A stretch of DNA of 64,000 nucleotides from Planococcus citri (Eukaryota; Arthropoda; Insecta; Hemiptera; Pseudococcidae). The stretch covers positions 20,016,580 through 20,080,579 of the forward strand of contig NC_088678.1 of the NCBI RefSeq assembly GCF_950023065.1. Reading direction: 5' to 3'. Position numbers and translations under genes: made by a program. The notes beneath the pieces were generated by a model. The model was not told where the DNA came from and made no database searches. It saw only the letters and a list, made by a program, of their open reading frames with translations. Shown here in pieces: positions 22,041 through 34,114 of the stretch. Numbering within the stretch: position 1 is the stretch's first letter; every line of letters starts with the position of its first letter.

Positions 22041-22560
22041 TTCAAATTCAAATTTATTTTGTACATAATAATATTACACAGCAATGTAACACAACTTAAT
22101 GACACCTCTATGCCAAGGGTGAGGGGTACTGGTAAACATTAGATAATCAAAGATGACAAAAACAAACAAGAAACACTGATATTTTAACGAAACTATGGAA
22201 AAGAGTTGACAAACTACAAAGTAATGGTAAAGAGAGAGAGAAAAAAAACCACAAAAACAAAACAACAAGAACATAGACACATAGTACATACAATATAATA
22301 TCAGAGGAGAGGCGGAGAGTAAATGCTATGAAAAAAACAAAAATTAAAATTAGATGAGCCAATGCAGCAAAAACTAGACTATTGCAAACGGTATTTCTTT
22401 ATAGCCCTGTCCCTCAATCTTCCGCTAGTTATCCCCCTAATTGTTGCTGGTAGCAAATTGTATATTTGTGGCCCCCTGAAGCCAAACTGTGCCGAGAGTG
22501 CGCCTTAATCCAAATTGGAACCCTGAGCCACATTTCACCAGCTTCACACAGGCCTGAACG
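22041..22560 (-). pseudogene. 3' end of a Jockey/CR1-like LINE
   Basis: Minus strand encodes ALSAQFGFRGPQIYNLLPAT and IRGITSGRLRDRAIKKYRLQ, ending with a stop at 22379-22381: the conserved C-terminus of Jockey/CR1-type LINE ORF2. Upstream the frame is broken. About 340 bp of 3' UTR follow and end in TTTGAATTTGAA, resembling the short tandem tails of CR1-like elements. Inserted at the edge of the 22-bp minisatellite. Confidence 0.75.
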
Positions 22561-25374
22561 CATCTCTCTCCTACCAACTGTCCCTACATGTTTCTACTTT
22601 TAATACATACATAAGTACATATTAGCAAGAATAGGAAAGGAGCGGAAAGTTGTAGTGGAAGATACCAAGAACAGAAAGCTGAAGTACATATTTAGCGCAT
22701 AAAATAAGAGAAAACTGTATTTTCATGCTAGGGATACAGGGGAAAATCCAAAGAATCTATCTTCATAGAAAATCACAACACCATGAAAATCCGGCTCTAA
22801 AATCACAACAGCTTCCTCCATTTCTCTTTTCTTTTCGATGATTATCATTTGAAAATGAAATTCGGTCCAGATACTTATAATATTAACTAGGTACCCTCAC
22901 CAAAATACACCTCAAGATATAGTTACTCTTCCCACTTCAGCTCTCAAAGTAAAACTATTTTAAAATTTGTTTTCAATATCGAACTTGAAAAGCAAACAGT
23001 AAAGCCTGTAGAACGTACTTAGTTCATTATGAAAATTCAATTCAATCTCTAAAAACAAGACATAAGTATTTTATCGTCGTGTATATAGTGATTTTAAAAT
23101 CCAATTTGTATCATTTTTGGTTTTCATTATCGTATACCTACTTATACATCCTGCGTTTCCTCGCTCGTGTCGTCGAGAAATAAGATATACTTAATACTGA
23201 TACACGTTATGCTGTAAAAGAAGGAGACGTCGGTCTTCGTGGCACCATATGGTACACGTCGCTTTAAAATTCACCTTTTTCTCCTCCCCCTCCTTGTCTC
23301 ACCATATTGAGGAAAATCTCTGCTAAGACCTTACATAGGCAAAAGAGACGAGGATCACAGGGCGTCACATACTAAATGAAGATAGTCCGTAGGTGCTCTG
23401 GTTCTTTTTGGTATACATATAGGAAGAGCAAGGAGAGGTAGGCTTTTAATACTAAGCTTATGTATATTTAAACTCTTTACCCTGCCCTAAAATTTTCATG
23501 AGAACTTTCTTCGTCTGCCATATTCTGAGTAGTGCTTCACTGCTTCTTTCGATGTCGAGTAACTATTTTACAAATTACGTTTTCATTAATATGGTATAAG
23601 ATGCGAGTATCATCATTCCGGAAACACGTTCCACTCAAAAGGTACCTAACCTAGCTACTTAACTACCCATCCCTTTCGTTTACCGAGTAACTTAAAAAGT
23701 CATGTAGACTATAGCCCTTGTATTAACATACGAATTATGGAAGTTTTACGCCCGAAAAACTGGAATAAATATTTAATAGTTTTGGTTGTGGCTCTAGTTA
23801 CTTTAGTATCACTGCCCTTCCACCTTTCTTCTCCTCATTTTGCATACGAGCTAACTCATTGGATGAAGTTTTTACCTACGCAGCAGAGGGAGATGAGGAA
23901 GAAGACGAGACTCTTTGAAAATCTACTCCGTTTCATCCCCTCCTCTCTCTCCATTAGTCAAAGAATTCGTGACTCTGCTACCTTGTATGTAATCTGTGCG
24001 GCTGTGCCTTCTAAACGCCCTTCGTCGTACAAAAATATGTATCATATAGGTACATATACAGGTGCACGCGTGTATGTTCGTGGTTGAAAGCTGAGTTAAG
24101 GGTAGGAAGCTGGAAGGGATGTAGACCACAGAAGGATAAGTTGCCTTCGTCGTCGTTACTTTGTTGTTAAACAAATTGATAAAATTATGTACTGCGGATA
24201 GGCCAGCGCGCTAACTCTTTAAAGACGGATATTAGGAACGATAGGGAGTTGGGTAGGTGTAGGGTTGAAGGACGCGAAGACGAAGCGTGTTGCAGCCCCG
24301 CTTTTAGCGTGTTGCAGCCCCGCTTTTAGTAAATAACGTAAAGCCGATTAAGAACTATATTTTCGTTTAAATTCCGGTTAAGGTAAGATTAAAAGCAACC
24401 GCGATAATTATATAAAGTTTTCCCGAACGTAATCGCGCCGCTCTGCTACCATCTCTGGTAACCTGCTATCGTGTCGCATCATATCGTGTCGCTTTAGCTG
24501 TACCCTGTGTGCTGTGCAATGCTATGTATCACCGTTTGGCTTGTGTTTTAGGGAACATAGAGTCTCAGGGGTGGAGTGGGAGGTTACAGTTTCACGCTTT
24601 TTGCAGTTGTTTAGTTGTTGCGATTGTGGTATGTAGGTTGACTTTAGTCGATTCTCAAATTGTATTATTTTGACTGAGCTCTCAAAGAAAGACTGTATGG
24701 CTTTTGTAACTCAAAATTTCATGAAATATCTAGGTAAGTACCATATGAGAAATGAGAATTGAAATGAAATATTGGTTTTCCAGGATACTTATTTTGATTC
24801 TGAAATCTGGCAGAGCTCAAAATTGAAATTAATTGTATTTTTCAAAATTTTTGGAGTCCAGCATATGTATCTTTACCTACCAACCTACTTTTCAAAGATT
24901 TAATTTTCAAACATGAATTAACATATTTTTGAAATTTTCATCAAATAATTATGATTCTTTTTTTTTTTGGAACGAATTTCAAGGAATAGAAGTGAGTACC
25001 TACCTATAGTTTGATAAGAAACACAAATTCTTAGATTCTACGTCCAACAAGATGACAACCGACTCACAAAAATTTTCAATTTGAAAAAAAAGGAATAAAA
25101 TATGCCAACAGTGCAAATTTTAGCTGCTGAAATTCGTTTCTCGATTTTTGGGGAATTTTTGAAACTTCAAAATCTTCTACAGTATTTTAGATGAAAAAAA
25201 TCGAAAATTTACTAAATTATCGTAAATTGTTGAAATTTGATTTACACCCTATTTTAGACATTCTGAGTTGACTAGTCATTGTTTCAAACTGTCATAAGGC
25301 TACCGGTGGATTTTTAGATTCTCTGGTGTTTGAAAAAATTCCATAAATAGGGTCAAAATGAAATTCTGAGGGTA
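22561..25374. other. Apparently single-copy AT-rich DNA, no supportable gene
   Basis: Contains a perfect 22-bp tandem duplication (24286-24307 and 24308-24329) and a TATATAAAG at 24409-24417 followed by GC-richer sequence that could be a core promoter; I could not identify a gene after it. A 116-aa frame at 23737-24087 starts with a hydrophobic stretch but has no recognisable domain. Confidence 0.5.
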
Positions 25375-25846
25375 CCTGATTGGCAAAAATTTTGAAAAAT
25401 ATGACTGTCATTTTCCCAGTCCATAACCCCAGTCACATTAGTTCCGTTTCGTCGTCAGAAATGACAACCAATCAGAAAGCAATAAAATACAATATGGCCG
25501 CTTGGTTTGGAACACAATTAAGACCAGTCAGATCACCAGTCATATCACCTCTCAGTTTTGTTTTTTCTGACTACTTTTTGGTGAAATTTTTTTAAAATGG
25601 TAAATAAATATTCAAAGTCCACTTTTTATGAGCAATGGACCGGTCATATATGTATGGTAAATTATCGGTTTTGGCTCAAATATGCACTATTTGGAACCCA
25701 AAATTGAACCCATTCGCCAATAATAACAGTTGTCATATCCCCAGTCAGAAGCCTAGTCACATTAGTTCCGTTTCGTCATCAGATTCGTTCAGTAGTCATA
25801 TTCCCAGTCAGATTTAAAAATCTGACAGCACAAATTGCCAATCGGG
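25375..25846. mobile_element. Tc1/mariner-type MITE
   Basis: Terminal inverted repeats CCTGATTGGCAA and TTGCCAATCGGG flanked by TA on both sides (25373-25374, 25847-25848). Two internal copies of CAGTCACATTAGTTCCGTTT (about 25430 and 25756) and several CCCAGTCA motifs. 472 bp, noncoding. Confidence 0.75.
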
Positions 25847-26078
25847 TATAAATTTGGATTTACTGTCTTCGAGACCGTTTCGATGGATTTAGGCATGTAT
25901 TTTCAAAATCAGTTTGTGCTGGTTTGAATCCGACATAATTATTGAAAAAATTCTGCGAACGATTAAATAAAAAAAAAAATTAAATGCAGTTAGGCCCTTA
26001 CTTTTGGTCTTCCAAGTGAAATGGTGATGGTTTTATGGAGTTCTGGAGTGTTCAGCAGATTTTTTGGTTTTCCAGTTT

Positions 26079-27511
26079 AGGAAAAATGCAATGGAGTTTG
26101 CACTGGCACACTGTGTCAGTGCAGACTTCGAAATATCTCGAGGGGTTGTCTACCAAACCACGAGGCGATTCCAGGGTAGGGACACTTTGAGGAGAAGGGG
26201 GGCTTCGGTATGGGATGTGATAGAGGTCAAGAAAGAAGGCAGTTTAAATGGTACCACAACCGAAAACTTCATATTGTACATGGCCACTAAAGATAAGTAC
26301 ATACAACAATAAGCCCTCTGAACAAAATTTCCTACTAACTTTACAAAATTTAGTTTAAAAATGTACACAGCTTAACATCAAGAAGTTGGCAATTCCCAAG
26401 ATAGGCTGCTTACTAGGGTGGTTCAAAAAACAATAGAAAAAATTTTATGTTTTAATTTTTTGAGCTTACCCCCTAGAAGTGTTCCATCTGGTCTGAAAAC
26501 ACTTGACAAAAAATTTCAGGTCAAAAAAATAATATTTAGAGGTCGCGCATGAGAGTTAAATGTTGAAAAGGTATGAGCGCGTTGAGCAAAAACTTCCCAC
26601 AGTTGCGCGCCGGGGATCGCAGCGTTGCGTCCCCTCGTTGGATCGAAGGAAATTTCAACACGTTATCCCCTCTACAATGCATGATAAGTAATTAGTCTAG
26701 TCGTTGGTGGGTTTTTTAAGATGTTATTAATGATGAGTCAATTACAATATTTTTCAATTCCGAAGATCACTGAAGGTGAAAATACATACAAAAGATTTGA
26801 AAAGTAAAGAAAAAAGTACAAGTATGAATTTGAGGTTGTATGTATTATTCTATTCATATTCAACTTGGAAACCAAAGGGAAAAAATTTATGGGATAAATT
26901 TACGTTGATGTTTTATCAACTAGGCCTACATCCTACCTATTTTCAATTTAAGAGCTGTTACTTAGTAAAAATGGAATTTTTTGATTTCAAAGTTCCATAA
27001 TTTGGGTTCAAATAAATTCTACAGCCGAAAAATTATAATCAATACTTTGGAATAGTTGTTTTAAAACCCCCCAAAAAATTTGTATCATTTAATAAGTTGT
27101 AGTGGGGATGCCACTCTCAGTACAGTTGAGTAGAATCAACCCCGTCGAGCTTCGTTGCGTTTCCCACAGCGCCGTTGTGGGAAGTATTGTGCTTGCGCGC
27201 GCTCGTAGCTCTCAACATTCAACGCTCTTGCGCGACCTCTAAATATTATTATTTTTCAACAAAATTTTTATGGTGACATTTTTTCATCAAAAGAAACAAA
27301 ATTAGGAGGTAAGACCTTAAGATTTCAAAAAAAATGTTACATGAACCACCCTACTGCTTACTAGACCAGCTGGATTGGTGATTGGTAAGACACTTGTTAA
27401 TCAAGTTCTTCAGGAGTACACCAATCACAGTCTGTGTCTGCAGCCTCCCAGGAAGACAGAAAACCTGATGAAGACTCAAACCCTGATGATGACTATAGAT
27501 TTAAGATGTAA
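26079..27511 (+). pseudogene. Macro-domain (OARD1/TARG1-like) pseudogene, intronless, split by a hAT MITE
   Basis: Segments typical of TARG1-like macro domains (ADP-ribose ester hydrolases) follow in order: FALAHCVSADFEISRGV and RRFQGRDTLRR at 26090-26190, FILYMATKDKY near 26265, then in another frame NFLLTLQNLV, KCTQLNIKKLAIPKIGC up to 26406. After the MITE the sequence continues LDQLDW, stop, LVRHLLIKFFRSTPITVCV, and a frame-shifted acidic tail ending DYRFKM-stop at 27511. The family's catalytic/glycine positions are partly lost. At least two stops and two frame changes, no introns: probably a processed copy (inference); N-terminus not found. Confidence 0.75.
26414..27353. mobile_element. 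hAT MITE in the macro-domain pseudogene
   Basis: Terminal repeats TAGGGTGGTTCA / TGAACCACCCTA; perfect 8-bp target duplications CTGCTTAC (26406-26413, 27354-27361). Long inverted arms share TATTTAGAGGTCGCGCA and a TTCCCACA-containing GC-rich segment. 940 bp, noncoding. Confidence 0.92.
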
Positions 27512-27532
27512 ATAGATATTTTTTATTAAATA

Positions 27533-28067
27533 CAGTAAAAGCTCGTTATAACGCTTTCGGATATAATGCTAATTTCATTATAATGCTGATTCCTTCCGGT
27601 CCCTTGACATCCCCATTTAAACCAATGTAAAATTAATCGCGATATAACGCTCATGAGCGATTATAAATCGCGTTTTAACGCTCTAAAAATTCAGGGAAAA
27701 TCACATTTTTTTATAATTTTAGCAACAAACCCCAATTTTTTGCGAAAAAAGCTTACTTATGTGTAAAAAATTATCACTTTCTGAAAATGTTGGCCGCAAC
27801 AACAGTTTTTTTGCAATCTTTGTAGTTTTGATTTTTAAAAAAGCAAAAAAAAATTTTATGGCAAAATTTTGCCAAAAAATCATTTATATTATTATAGCAG
27901 ACCTCTAAATCAAAGTAAAATTTCAGATTTTTTCGCTTTAAAACGAGAATTTGCGGTATAAGTAACGCTAATCAGCGTTAAAATGAGACTTTCGGTTATA
28001 ACGCGCTTCGGCTTATAACGCTCTTTTTCTCCGGTCCCTTGAAGAGCGTTATAACGAGCTTTTACTG
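27533..28067. mobile_element. Tigger/pogo-like MITE
   Basis: Terminal repeats CAGTAAAAGCTCGTTATAAC and its complement at the right end; flanked by TA (27531-27532, 28068-28069). The CAGTNNAACCTCGTTATAACG-type terminus is characteristic of pogo/Tigger elements (known). Repeats of TATAACGCT inside both arms. 535 bp, noncoding. Lies directly after the possible 3' end of the macro-domain pseudogene. Confidence 0.88.
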
Positions 28068-28069
28068 TA

Positions 28070-28875
28070 CTGTTGTAAGAGGTGGTCAGTGCCAAAGAAA
28101 TATAAATAGGCATTTTCCACCTCATAAATTATATCCAAATGCATGTAGATAGGGTTTCGGTGTAGATAGTAGTTTGTATAGGTATGGCCCTTAAATGTAA
28201 ATGTAAATATCTTTTTATTACTTGGATATATTTTTATTTTTTCATTTTTTCATTTCCCAAACCAAATCATAACCCAGAAGAAAAAAAGAAGCCAAACTCT
28301 CCAGATGTCGAGATTGGAGACAAATCTGGATGAAGATATCTAAAATTGTATTAATAGCTTTAACTTGGAGAATAATAGCAATCTTCCATGTGGGTGGTCA
28401 GTAAGAAGCCAGTAGCAAGAGCACTGACCACCCCACAAATATCCCAATGTACCTTGTGGCCTTTAACTAGGGGCCCCAACTTGTTGGCACCACCCCTAGG
28501 CGAAATCACTCCCCCTTCAAACTAATCAAACTTCCCCCCAAGATGGGTTGGGTGCTCAGTTTTCTGTCAGACAGGTATGAGTGAATAACGACTCCTGGAA
28601 CATGGAAGGGACAGGGCCTTAGGCAACCGCCTAGGGGTTTGGGTCAGGGTGGACAATCCGTCTCACCTCCCCCCCCTCAATCCCCTTCCCATCCCTTGTT
28701 TTAATCTTGGGGTGAAGCTGTAGATTATACTTAGAATAGTTAATATTACTCTAGTAACCTTAAGATTAGGATTGCTTTTCTTCTATAATTGAATAAACCC
28801 TCGCTCGGCGCCTACTGCGTCGGAGGTGTTTACCAAAAAAATAAAAAATAAATATGTAAATAAATAAATAAAGGT
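28070..28875 (+). other. Noncoding stretch ending like a LINE/SINE 3' end
   Basis: A GC-richer segment (28440-28700, CCCCTAGGCG and AGGGCCTTAGGCAACCGCC) leads into GAATAAACCCTCGCTCGGCG and an A-rich tail (28830-28875). The shape suggests the 3' UTR and tail of a retroposon, but no coding part is visible. Confidence 0.35.
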
Positions 28876-29400
28876 CAAGGTGGAATTTATACCTCCTTAT
28901 AAGCTCGAATTCTTCGTCTTTTTGACCCTTTCAATCGATTTTGGGTATACTAGTTTTTGAAATACATTGCGCTGATTCTTGTCCAAAGACCAACATTTTT
29001 TACAGTGATTACATTTTTGAAAAAAAAAGTCCTAAAATATGAATTTTGAAAATATGTACCTAAATCAATCGAAAAAGTTACAAAAACAGTAAATCCAAGG
29101 TTTATAAGTGGCGTTGAAATTCATTTTGATAATATTTATAGCATTTTTTTGAAAATTGAAGAGTACGAAAATCCGCTGCTAGCTCGAAAATGGTTAAAAA
29201 TTTAAGGTCGAGAGTAAGGTCTCCTTCAAATTTTAGCATTGTAAGTCAATTTGATTAGGCTTACAATTAGATATTTTTTTTCATTATAAATTGACCGAAT
29301 TTGGAATTTTGAAAATTTGTCAAAAATTGAGGGATGGGTTCTAATTTCAGATTTTCTGCGTAATTTTTGAAAAAGTGCGGTCCTTTGCAAAAAAAAGGGG
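28876..29400. other. AT-rich noncoding DNA
   Basis: No open frame, tandem repeat or terminal inverted repeat recognised. Confidence 0.5.
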
Positions 29401-30310
29401 GGAGAAATTAACTGAACGTAATTGCAAAAAAAAACATATTTTTCTGAATAAAATGGAAATTTTCCAAACGATCCGTGAGAAAAACTAAAGCCGGATTCAA
29501 ATTCAGCGATATCGAATCAGTCGGAAATCACCTCCAAAACTGAAAAAAATAGCTGCTCTCGACCGAACGCTTAAATTACGAGTACTAACGTTCCTTGGAC
29601 AAGCAACAGACGATGTTAATAAAATTGCCTAACCAGTTTGCCGTAAATGCGATGTGCATGTTTCTCCAAACAGGCAGTGTTGAATTTATGGACAAATCAA
29701 GTCGAAATTTAAGTCCTGAGGGGGAGGGTTAGCACCACAAATTAATTTCTGGTGCAAGCTTTCCTCCAGGACGCTTTCTTTTGCTGGAAATCGTTTCCAT
29801 TTCGAGGCTCAAAATTGAGCAAAACTCAGAAATTGGAATTCTCTTTTTCGTTTTCAGAAACTGCAACTTCTGTGACGTTTCTTAAATTATATTTCCCTCA
29901 ATAAAATAGGGGTTTTTCAATGAAAGAGAGACCAATGAAAAGATCTGACGCCAGATTCAAATTCTACAATTTGTAATTATTTGAAAATTACCTCTAAAAC
30001 TGGAGAAAACTGCTCCTTTCGACCGAACCCGCGAATTACCAACGTTCCCAGAGTCAGCAACAGATGGTGTTAATAAAATTGCCTAACCAGTTTGCCGTAA
30101 ATAAACGATGCGCATATTTCTCCAAAGAAGAACTTTTGAATTTTTGGGGATAATAAATCCAGTCGAAATTTGGACTATGGAGATTTTTCGGCATGACAAA
30201 TTCATATCCGGGGCCAGATCTTCTCAAGAGCATTTTCTTTCGCTAGAAATTGCCCATTTCGGGGCTCAAAGTTGAGAAAAACAATATTTTTACTGAGCCA
30301 TTTGGGATAT
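29401..30310 (+). repeat. Dispersed noncoding repeat, copies 2 and 3 in tandem
   Basis: Two head-to-tail copies (29401-29850, 29875-30310) of the repeat at 7622-8060. Each carries the block with TCGACCGAAC, AACGTTCC and CTAACCAGTTTGCCGTAAAT. Diverged from each other, so not a recent duplication. Confidence 0.75.
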
Positions 30311-31734
30311 TTCTTTTGTAAATAAGTCCAAATTTCAACTCAAAACATGAAAAAAAATCTACCTTAAATTGAAAAAAAAAGAACAGAACGAAACTTGCTC
30401 CTAAAAAGAAACCGTACCCTGGATCGGAATTACGATACCAGGACTCGCTATAAAATATAAACCAAAGTGGCTATTAGGTTGCGGCGTATTTAATAACGTT
30501 ATTAAAATCACCACTGTGTTTCATCCTCGATACCTATAAATGCTGCGGACCTCAAGAGGAAGTAAAAAAAGAGAAGAAAAACGCCTTTGAAAAAAAAAAC
30601 GATGAAAAAAAAAGGAAAGTAAAGATCGAATATAGTCGTACAGCATATAAAAGGACGAAAGTCAATTTTCAAATTTTACTCTCTTTATTTGTCGTTAAGT
30701 TGAAATATTTATACAGGTTTTCATTTTACGAGGGTTTAATATTGGAAAAAGTCAAGGAGAACAAGTTCGATACTTTTAATATCTGAAGCACGTTTGACAG
30801 AGAATTTCTCTCGTTTTAAAGAATTCATTTTGGTTATGAATTATTGATGGAATGATTACCTATAGTATACCTAATCGAGTAGCAGTAAAGGTGTGAAAAA
30901 CGAGAGGATATGAATACGGGTATTTTTTCCCTTGAATTTTGATTTCTGCAGAGATGGAGACGTTTTGTTTTCAATTTCAACGAAAACAGAGGTAAAAACA
31001 CGGAAATTACGCAGCGTGCTCGTAGCTTTGATAGGAAAAAAATGAATAAACATATCTTCGCAGTAATATTCTACATATTCACTGTTATTATAGATCTGGG
31101 TATATATTATTTACTGTACTGTACAATATTATATTGAATAAAAAAATAAATACAGCAAAATAGAACGCTTATAGTTATTTTTGATGATATATACGATTTC
31201 TTTTATGACTGCGCTAAGGAAAACAATCATATTTATGGTAGGCTATAAAATACTGACTTTTCAAAAAGCGTATAAATGTTTGCGGCGCGCTAGGAAACTG
31301 AAACTTTTTAGTCGCGTGGTGGTTTCCATAGGCGAATTGTAAAATTTATGAGTCTGTTACGATAAGGCATACAGAGAGCTCTAGCTCGCGTAAAAGTTGA
31401 ACGTATTCTGGTTAGCCGATGCTAAATGTCGAGAGATTCGATTAACGATGTCTGACTCTCTCTCGTAGTCTTTCGTCGTCGTCGGCTTCGTTCGTCGTAA
31501 TGAGTATTCGGCGTTTTATCGTCAGGCAAACAACTCTAGGTTGCGAAAGTTTAACGAGAAATGTCGGTGTCGTTCACTCGTATATCTCGTCCAGAATTTG
31601 ATTCGGTTCACAGCATCACGAAGCTGAAGAACTGGAGAGAATTAGTTTGACCCCAAGATTGAAACTGAGCTCTTCAGAGAGAGATCGAGGACCCAAAATT
31701 TTGAAAAATATAATGATAGGTGTTAGATAATTGG
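30311..31734. other. AT-rich DNA with a CpG-richer patch, no supportable gene
   Basis: 31250-31640 is richer in CG dinucleotides (TCGTCGTCGTCGGCTTCGTT near 31475) and could be a promoter or first exon region; no open frame of note. Confidence 0.4.
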
Positions 31735-33290
31735 TTATTTGAGACGCTGATTCAGATAATTCATCGAAAAAAAGGCAAAAACTCGCATGATGACTTCTGA
31801 TGAATCTGTCAACATAGAAAAATTTTCAAAGGCTCTGAGGAGATTTTCGTGATTTTTTCAGCATAAATTCACCTAAAAAAAAGTCAAAAACTCACTTGGT
31901 GACTTCTAGTGAATGTGTACCCAGAAGTCAACAGACTCTCAAAACATTTTTTACAGGTAGGGTACTGAAAATATTCTGGTGGTTTTCTCACCAGTACTTC
32001 CTGTTAAAAACGGCAATAAACCCACCTGGTGACTTCTGGTGACACTAGGATTCGCCGAGGAGTCACCAGACATTCAACAACAATGTCTAGGACATTCTGG
32101 TGATTTTTTTCACCATAAGTTCAACTGAAAAAAGTCGAAAAACCACTTAGTGACTTCTGGTGAATTTGTCCCCACGAAGCCACCAGGATTCACTAAGGAA
32201 TCACTGGACACTCAAAAATTTTCAAAGACTCTGAGGACATTCTCGTGATTTTTTCACCATAAATTCACCGGGAAAAAAAGTCAAAAACTCACTTGGTGAC
32301 TTCTGGTGAATCTATCCCCACATATGAAAACAATTTCTTGGGTCATTGGGGCATTCTGGTGATTTTTTCACCACAAATTCGCCTGAAAAAATTCGAAAAC
32401 TCAATTGGTGAATTCTGGTGAGTTTGTCACCAGAAGTCACCAGTATTCAACAAGAAGTCACCAGACATTTGAAACCAATTTCTAGGGTCATTAGGACATT
32501 TTGCTGATTTTTTCATCATAAAGTCACTATTTAAAAAGTCGAAAACTCATTTGGTGACTTCTGGCGAATCTGTCACCAGGAGTCACCAAGGAGTCACAAG
32601 ACACTCAAAATAATTTTTAAATGACCTGAGAACATTCTGGTGATTTTTTCACCAGCAATTCGTGTCGAAAACGACAATGAACCCACTTGGTGACTTGTCA
32701 CCAAAAGTCACCAGGATTCACCAGACACTCAAAAAAATGTTCAAAGGCTCAGAGGACATTCTCATGATTTTTTCAATATAAATTCACCAAAAAAAAAGTC
32801 AAAAACTCACTCGGTGACTTCTGGAGAATCTGTCACCAGAAGTCACCAGGATTCATCCAGGAGTCGCCAGACACTCAAAATAATTTTCAAATGACCTGAG
32901 AACATTCTGGTGGTTTTTTTCACCAGCAATTCGTGTTGAAAACAACAATAAACCCACTTGGTGACTTGTCACCAGAAGTCACCAGGATTCACCAAGGATT
33001 CACCAGACACTCTAAAAAATTTTCAATGGCTCAGAGGACATTCTTGTGATGTTTTCAACATAAGTTCACCTAAAAAAAGTCAAAAACTCACTTAGTGGAT
33101 TCTGGCGAATCTGTCACCAGAAGTCACCAGAATTCACCAAGGATCCAAACAATCTAAAAAGTTCAAAGGCTCAGAAGACATTCTCGTGATTTTTTAAACA
33201 TAAATTCACCACCAGAAGTCACCAGGATTCACCAAGGAGTCACCAGACACTCATTGAAATTTTCCAAAGCTCAGAGAACTTTTTTGTGTT
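31735..33290 (+). repeat. Satellite array, units of about 110-146 bp with a 271-bp dimer
   Basis: Around 12 imperfect units sharing AAAAACTCACTTGGTGACTT, CACCAGAAGTCACCAGGATT, CACCAGACACTCAAAA and GGACATTCTGGTGATTTTTT. Two unit types alternate: those with CAATAAACCCACTTGG and those with GTCAAAAACTCAC; copies of the first type at 32681 and 32952 are 271 bp apart. The motif CACCAGAAGTCACCAG / CTTCTGGTGA gives short internal palindromes. Noncoding. Confidence 0.88.
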
Positions 33291-34114
33291 TTTTTCAACA
33301 TGAATAAAAAATTTGCGTTAGTACAGCTTTTCGATTTTTTTAGAAATCAAAAAAATCCAAAAAATTCAAAGATGGACGTTCAGGCACTTTTTTGGACAAA
33401 AAAACTTTTGGTTGCGAATCGACTTGAAATTCTGGCTAGGGGGGTTTTGGAACGGCGAATTCATTTCTGGTGTCAGATTTTCACCAAAGTGTTCTCTTCT
33501 CTCTCGTAGTCCATTTTTAGGCTCGAAAATAAGCAAGAAAAAAGTTGTCAAACTTTAATGACGTTTATTTTGGTATCGAACTCGTATTTTGCGAAATTTC
33601 TCATTGGAACATCGTCCCATGACACAAATAGACACCAGATTCAAACTAAGCGACCTCAAATTAGCCAAAAACGACTTTTGCTCGATTTTTTTGGAACTCA
33701 AAAAAACCCAAAAATGCAAATGGGTTAGTTCATGCATTTTTCTGGGTAAAAAAACTTTTGGTCGCGAATCGTTTCGAAAATATGGCTAAAGGGGCTTTTT
33801 TAGGGCGGCGAATTCATTTCCGTTGTCAGATTATCACCAGAGTGCACCCTTATCTCAAAAATGGACCATTTTTGAGCTCAGAGTATCTACTAAAATATTT
33901 ATACTTAATGAAAAATGATCCAAAAAAAGATGTCAAATTTTGCAAATTCAAGGTAGCTGAGTTCGAATCCAACGTTCAAATTGACGCTGCAAAAGCGAAT
34001 TTCAGAATCTCAACCCGGGCTTCTAAAAACTTATAATTTCTATGCTCACATTCATTGTACGTATTTTTTCACATTTTCAGCGCTAAGACTCCATCTAAGG
34101 CTCTGGAGACTTCA
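33291..34114. other. Noncoding DNA with a diverged internal duplication
   Basis: Two similar stretches at about 33385-33500 and 33735-33850 share AAAAAACTTTTGGT, GCGAATC and GGCGAATTCATTTC with GTCAGATT. Faint similarity to 45200-45290. Short frames over it have no recognisable product. Confidence 0.55.

Noticed and set aside
23737..24087. 116-aa protein with an N-terminal hydrophobic segment
   Set aside because: No domain, no splice or promoter support, and an overlapping opposite-strand frame of similar quality.
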